Source: Flavobacteriaceae bacterium | GTDB lineage: Bacteria > Bacteroidota > Bacteroidia > UKL13-3 | Length of the DNA: 64,000 nt | Reading direction: 5' to 3' | Assembly: GCA_009693575.1 (NCBI GenBank) | Contig: SHWZ01000003.1 | Location: 24,572 to 88,571, forward strand | Shown here: one piece after another, positions 61,312 through 64,000 of the stretch | Layout: each line of letters begins with the position of its first letter | Numbering within the stretch: the first letter of the stretch is position 1 | Program-made: the position numbers and the translations under genes | The notes under the pieces: model-generated | Database searches by the model: none | What the model saw: only the letters and a program-made list of their open reading frames with translations | What the model was told of the DNA's origin: nothing

Positions 61312-63006
61312 TTACGAAAGTTGATATTCTGAAAGATCCAAGAGGTATCGGATGAGCAACATCAGGCGGTCGGTCACTATCTTTTTCTTGGCTGCCACCG
61401 TGGGATTTGCCAGGTAATCATTCCAAGCTGTGGTCCAATAGCTGTCGGTCACTTGCCCACTCAGGAGTGCCGCAATTTTTATCGTATCCTTTTCTGTTTG
61501 GCTCAGGGTGAGTGTGCCATGAAGGTATTTGCACAAATCATCTATCAGTGTATTGGGATTATCCGGCTGGCTCATCATGTGTGCAACGGCAATGGTATCT
61601 ATAATGAGTGTAAATCCTGAACGTTTGATACCAACATATAATAGTAGATCGGCAATCTGATTTCGCTTGGGCAATGTATCGCTGTTTATCCAAAGCTCAT
61701 GAAAGCTTGGAATTTGGTAATAAGCCGGCCATCCTGCTACATTGGGGGGGTCGAGTATATCCTGTTGCTGAATATATCCAACACTCCAAACCTGACCCCA
61801 CATAGAATACTGGGTTTCGTAGGTGGCGGCCGTAGGAAAGTCCACTTCAAACTGACGAATCAGTCCTACATTGAAATCTACAGGGCTTTTTATGATACAG
61901 CCCATATTGGCAGCGTCAAAGAAATGTTCTGATTTCAGCAAGGCGGTCAATACCGTTTTTATATCATAACCGCTATTACGAAATATCGTTGCCAAGGGTT
62001 CGATTACATTGGTTTCGGTTGTGGCATCTATATCATAATAAACAAAAAAGCGATAGAGCTTTCGACACATGAATTTGGCTACTTCATTCTGTGCAAAAAT
62101 CATGGTCAGTAAGTCATCCAGTTCTACATCACCCGCTGTGCTGCCGCTTTTTCCCTGTATAACGGTATTGTTATAGAAAGCTGAAAATTGCTTATTACTT
62201 GTTTCATGTTTTGTCGAATCAAAATAGGATTGAAAAGTGGTTTTGTTAATCCTCCAACCGGTGATGACTTTGGCAGCAGCTTTTACATCATCTTCTGTAT
62301 AATGATTAGCCAGGTCTTTGCCAACAGTGAACAGTTCTTGCAGCTCACGTCCGAGGTTTTCATCTGGGGCATTTTTTGTGTTCTTGTCCCCATTTAGGTA
62401 ATTCAGCATTGCAGGGTCAATAGTCATTTTCTTTGCTAAATCCTTAAAATTCCCAACGGCATTGCCACGCAGAGTAGCCAAATAATTGTAGCCCCAAATA
62501 GTAGAATTGTAAATGGTGCTTTGGGTAGAGAAGTGGTTATGCCAAAAAAGAGTCATCTTTTCCAAAATAGTCCTATCTTGATTGATCATCAGGCCAGTCC
62601 ACCAGTATTTGAGCGATTGTCTCCGCTGCCCATTGTAGTTAGGGTCATCGGGGCCGTTCACCCAAGTAGCACCTTCGGCTATGTTAGGGTCTTTGTTCAC
62701 TCCACCACTGTAATTGTTTATAGGTGGTGATGGTGGTGTAGTATTTACTGTTAGCAGTTCATCCACAGCTTGGCTCATGAACTTTCCTTTGAAATAATTG
62801 ATGTCTGCCATCTTGGCCCCGAACATAGTGCGGCGAAGGAGATGAACCACTTGATCCTGTCCCCATGCACCTGCATAAGGACTTAAACCTGTCGCAAGTC
62901 CTCGGTTGATACGTTTTGGAGCTGCTACCTTTTCTATACTTGGCGGGGCAAGGGTTTCAGCAGTGTTTGAACGATTTGTTGGGGTAAAAAATTCGCGTCT
63001 GTTCAT
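61312..63006 (-). CDS. DUF1800 family protein
   Basis: 564 aa. The N-terminus MNRREFFTPTNR again has a twin-Arg but no clear hydrophobic core. The DUF1800 body shows VVHLLRRTMFGAKMADINYF, LEKMTLFWHNHFSTQ, YLNGDKNTKNAPDENLGREL, QELFTVG, FMCRKLYRFFVYYD, and NVAGWPAYYQIPSF. It is the upstream partner of the DUF1501 gene, on the same strand with a 53-base gap, so one operon is likely. The family is abundant in Bacteroidota and Planctomycetota and has no assigned reaction. No T9SS tail is present, unlike its partner. Confidence 0.9.
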   Translation of the reverse strand: MNRREFFTPTNRSNTAETLAPPSIEKVAAPKRINRGLATGLSPYAGAWGQDQVVHLLRRTMFGAKMADINYFKGKFMSQAVDELLTVNTTPPSPPINNYSGGVNKDPNIAEGATWVNGPDDPNYNGQRRQSLKYWWTGLMINQDRTILEKMTLFWHNHFSTQSTIYNSTIWGYNYLATLRGNAVGNFKDLAKKMTIDPAMLNYLNGDKNTKNAPDENLGRELQELFTVGKDLANHYTEDDVKAAAKVITGWRINKTTFQSYFDSTKHETSNKQFSAFYNNTVIQGKSGSTAGDVELDDLLTMIFAQNEVAKFMCRKLYRFFVYYDIDATTETNVIEPLATIFRNSGYDIKTVLTALLKSEHFFDAANMGCIIKSPVDFNVGLIRQFEVDFPTAATYETQYSMWGQVWSVGYIQQQDILDPPNVAGWPAYYQIPSFHELWINSDTLPKRNQIADLLLYVGIKRSGFTLIIDTIAVAHMMSQPDNPNTLIDDLCKYLHGTLTLSQTEKDTIKIAALLSGQVTDSYWTTAWNDYLANPTVAAKKKIVTDRLMLLIRYLLDLSEYQLS

Positions 63007-63146
63007 GGTATAAAGTATTGGTTGGTTGAAAAGCCGAGGTCAGACTTTTAGAAGCTTATTGGGTTTAATCGGTGGCCAAATTTAAGGAATAATTGTTCAC
63101 CAAAATTTAATTGTCAGACGTTTGCGTTTTTATTTATCCACACCAC

Positions 63147-63154
63147 TACTTTTG
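63147..63154 (+). promoter_or_regulatory. -7 promoter box of the first tandem lipoprotein
   Basis: TACTTTTG, an exact TAnnTTTG box ending 5 bases before the ATG at 63160. A TTTG at 63121-63124 stands 22 bases upstream. Confidence 0.55.
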
Positions 63155-63159
63155 CCGCC

Positions 63160-63789
63160 ATGAACAAAAAACATCTTCTACTATCTGTAGTCGCGTCCAT
63201 GTTGCTTTCTTCATGCAGTATGTACCGCTGCCGCCCCATACAACACATCGAGATGACTGCATCAAACGTAGCAACAACAAATACTTTCGAAGTAGCCAAT
63301 CTTGTCGAGCCTGACCAAGCCAATACTTCGCCAACTGCTCAGAAAGAAGTGGCCAAAGAAGCCGAAACTGCTGTTGTTTCCGTAGCTTCCAATGGTATAA
63401 AATCCCATCCAGCATATACGCTTGTGAAAGCTGATCAAGCAATGCCACAAAAAAAGTTGGCCAAATTAAAATTGATTCGGGAATTGAAAAAACTCAAGCA
63501 TTCAAAGCCCAATGATGCTTCAGATTTCTTTAGCGATAAAAATATATTGATTATGTCACTTGCTTGCATACTTGCAGCATTCTCTACTTTTGGATTACTG
63601 TTTCTTATTTCTTCTACTATAATTCCCGCTCTGATTGCGTTTTTAGTTTGGCTGATTTTGGCCACCATTATCAAATTGGCCATTCGCAACGAGTTTGACG
63701 ATTACGAACCCTGGACCAAAATAGTAGCCATTATTGCATATAGTATTTTTCCCGTTCTATTTCTTGTCTGGTATGTGTTGGCACTTTAA
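63160..63789 (+). CDS. Lipoprotein with C-terminal membrane segments
   Basis: 209 aa. The lipobox LLSSC gives a predicted lipid-modified C19 followed by SMYRCRPIQ. Residues ~25-125 are hydrophilic and low in complexity (KKLAKLKLIRELKKLKHSK near the end), and two to three membrane segments lie at ~128-205 (ILIMSLACILAAFSTFG, IIPALIAFLVWLILATIIK, IVAIIAYSIFPVLFLVWYVL). A lipoprotein that also has integral membrane helices is odd but occurs in Bacteroidota. I do not recognise a named family. The next gene is a paralogue. Confidence 0.78.
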   Translation: MNKKHLLLSVVASMLLSSCSMYRCRPIQHIEMTASNVATTNTFEVANLVEPDQANTSPTAQKEVAKEAETAVVSVASNGIKSHPAYTLVKADQAMPQKKLAKLKLIRELKKLKHSKPNDASDFFSDKNILIMSLACILAAFSTFGLLFLISSTIIPALIAFLVWLILATIIKLAIRNEFDDYEPWTKIVAIIAYSIFPVLFLVWYVLAL

Positions 63790-63823
63790 TTTTTTGGTCA
63801 ATTCACTACCAATCCAAATAAAC

Positions 63824-64000
63824 ATGAAACCAAAATACTACTGCATGGTGGCAACCTTCATGCTACTGCTTTCCAGCTCTTGTCGCACCTACCATTGCCG
63901 TGTGATGCCACAAACACAAAATCAGGACCTGAGTAAAGCAGTTCCTGAAACACCAGAACAAAATGTACCTCCAACCAACCTTGAACGCAAGGCAGTCAAG
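63824..64000 (+). CDS. Second paralogous lipoprotein, cut by window edge
   Basis: 59 codons from the ATG at 63824 to the right edge with no stop. The start MKPKYYCMVATFMLLLSSSC ends in a lipobox and is followed by RTYHCRVMPQ, close to SMYRCRPIQ of the gene at 63160. The hydrophilic stretch that follows is alike in composition. The 34-base gap suggests one operon. The C-terminus lies outside the window. Confidence 0.7.
   Translation, partial: MKPKYYCMVATFMLLLSSSCRTYHCRVMPQTQNQDLSKAVPETPEQNVPPTNLERKAVK

Noticed and set aside
1..64000. CRISPR arrays, tRNA or rRNA genes, insertion sequences and integrases
   Set aside because: Searched by eye in all intergenic gaps (none longer than about 270 bases); no direct-repeat array, cloverleaf or transposase was recognised.

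Overview
The window looks like a chromosomal segment of a Bacteroidota (Bacteroidetes) bacterium. The evidence is type IX secretion (T9SS) sorting tails, a gliding-motility-type C-terminal domain, GLPGLI and GH92 families, a TonB-dependent receptor, DUF1501/DUF1800 proteins, and repeated TAnnTTTG promoter boxes, the -7 element of this phylum. No Shine-Dalgarno sequence is evident at most starts, and several genes begin with TTG. No rRNA, tRNA, CRISPR array, transposase or phage gene was seen. Most of the content is housekeeping, with accessory surface and secretion genes between.

Layout. 1-12.8 kb: a truncated secreted beta-helix protein (minus, running off the left edge), then tsaB, an MBL-fold/rhodanese protein, an SDR with altered catalytic residues, an aldehyde dehydrogenase of the aminomuconate-semialdehyde type, a DUF3352-like membrane protein, an outer-membrane beta-barrel/GLPGLI pair and a hexapeptide acyltransferase. 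12.8-17.8 kb: arginine decarboxylase divergent from thrS-infC-rpmI-rplT, closed by two tandem terminators. 17.8-26.5 kb: a 47-residue zinc-finger-like protein overlapping a GH92 alpha-mannosidase, a glycosyltransferase coupled to a YdeI-like gene, an unrecognised 299-residue protein, an M48 protease, folB and creD. 26.7-38.8 kb: dnaK, radA-tsaC, a sorting-tail-only protein, a LysM transglycosylase, a thioredoxin-fold protein, thiL, a LytTR regulator and uvrA. 38.8-47.4 kb: a lipoprotein, an MscS channel divergent from a PAP2 phosphatase, a hybrid histidine kinase, a degraded stretch (half a cytochrome c peroxidase and two frameshifted beta-barrel genes), ogt, a thioesterase and terC. 47.5-52.1 kb: a TonB-dependent receptor behind a TPP riboswitch, kmo, a DUF3817 protein and an orphan T9SS tail. 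52.3-64 kb: a 2416-residue protein with about 22 PKD-like modules, the DUF1501/DUF1800 pair, and two tandem paralogous lipoproteins, the second cut by the right edge.

How the parts fit. tsaB and tsaC both serve tRNA t6A formation. thiL makes TPP, and the riboswitch ties outer-membrane import, inferred to be of thiamine, to TPP level. kmo and the SDR-aldehyde dehydrogenase pair suggest tryptophan breakdown through kynurenine, but no other genes of that route lie here. At least four proteins carry T9SS signals.

Most notable: a complete TPP riboswitch with a visible terminator/antiterminator switch; a dispersed intergenic repeat that appears to have inserted in frame into the GH92 gene; -7 boxes that end 4-11 bases before the start codon at many genes, implying leaderless mRNAs; a G8 tract inside a putative promoter of an outer-membrane protein; and a cluster of apparent single-base frameshifts at homopolymers, which could be real decay or assembly error.
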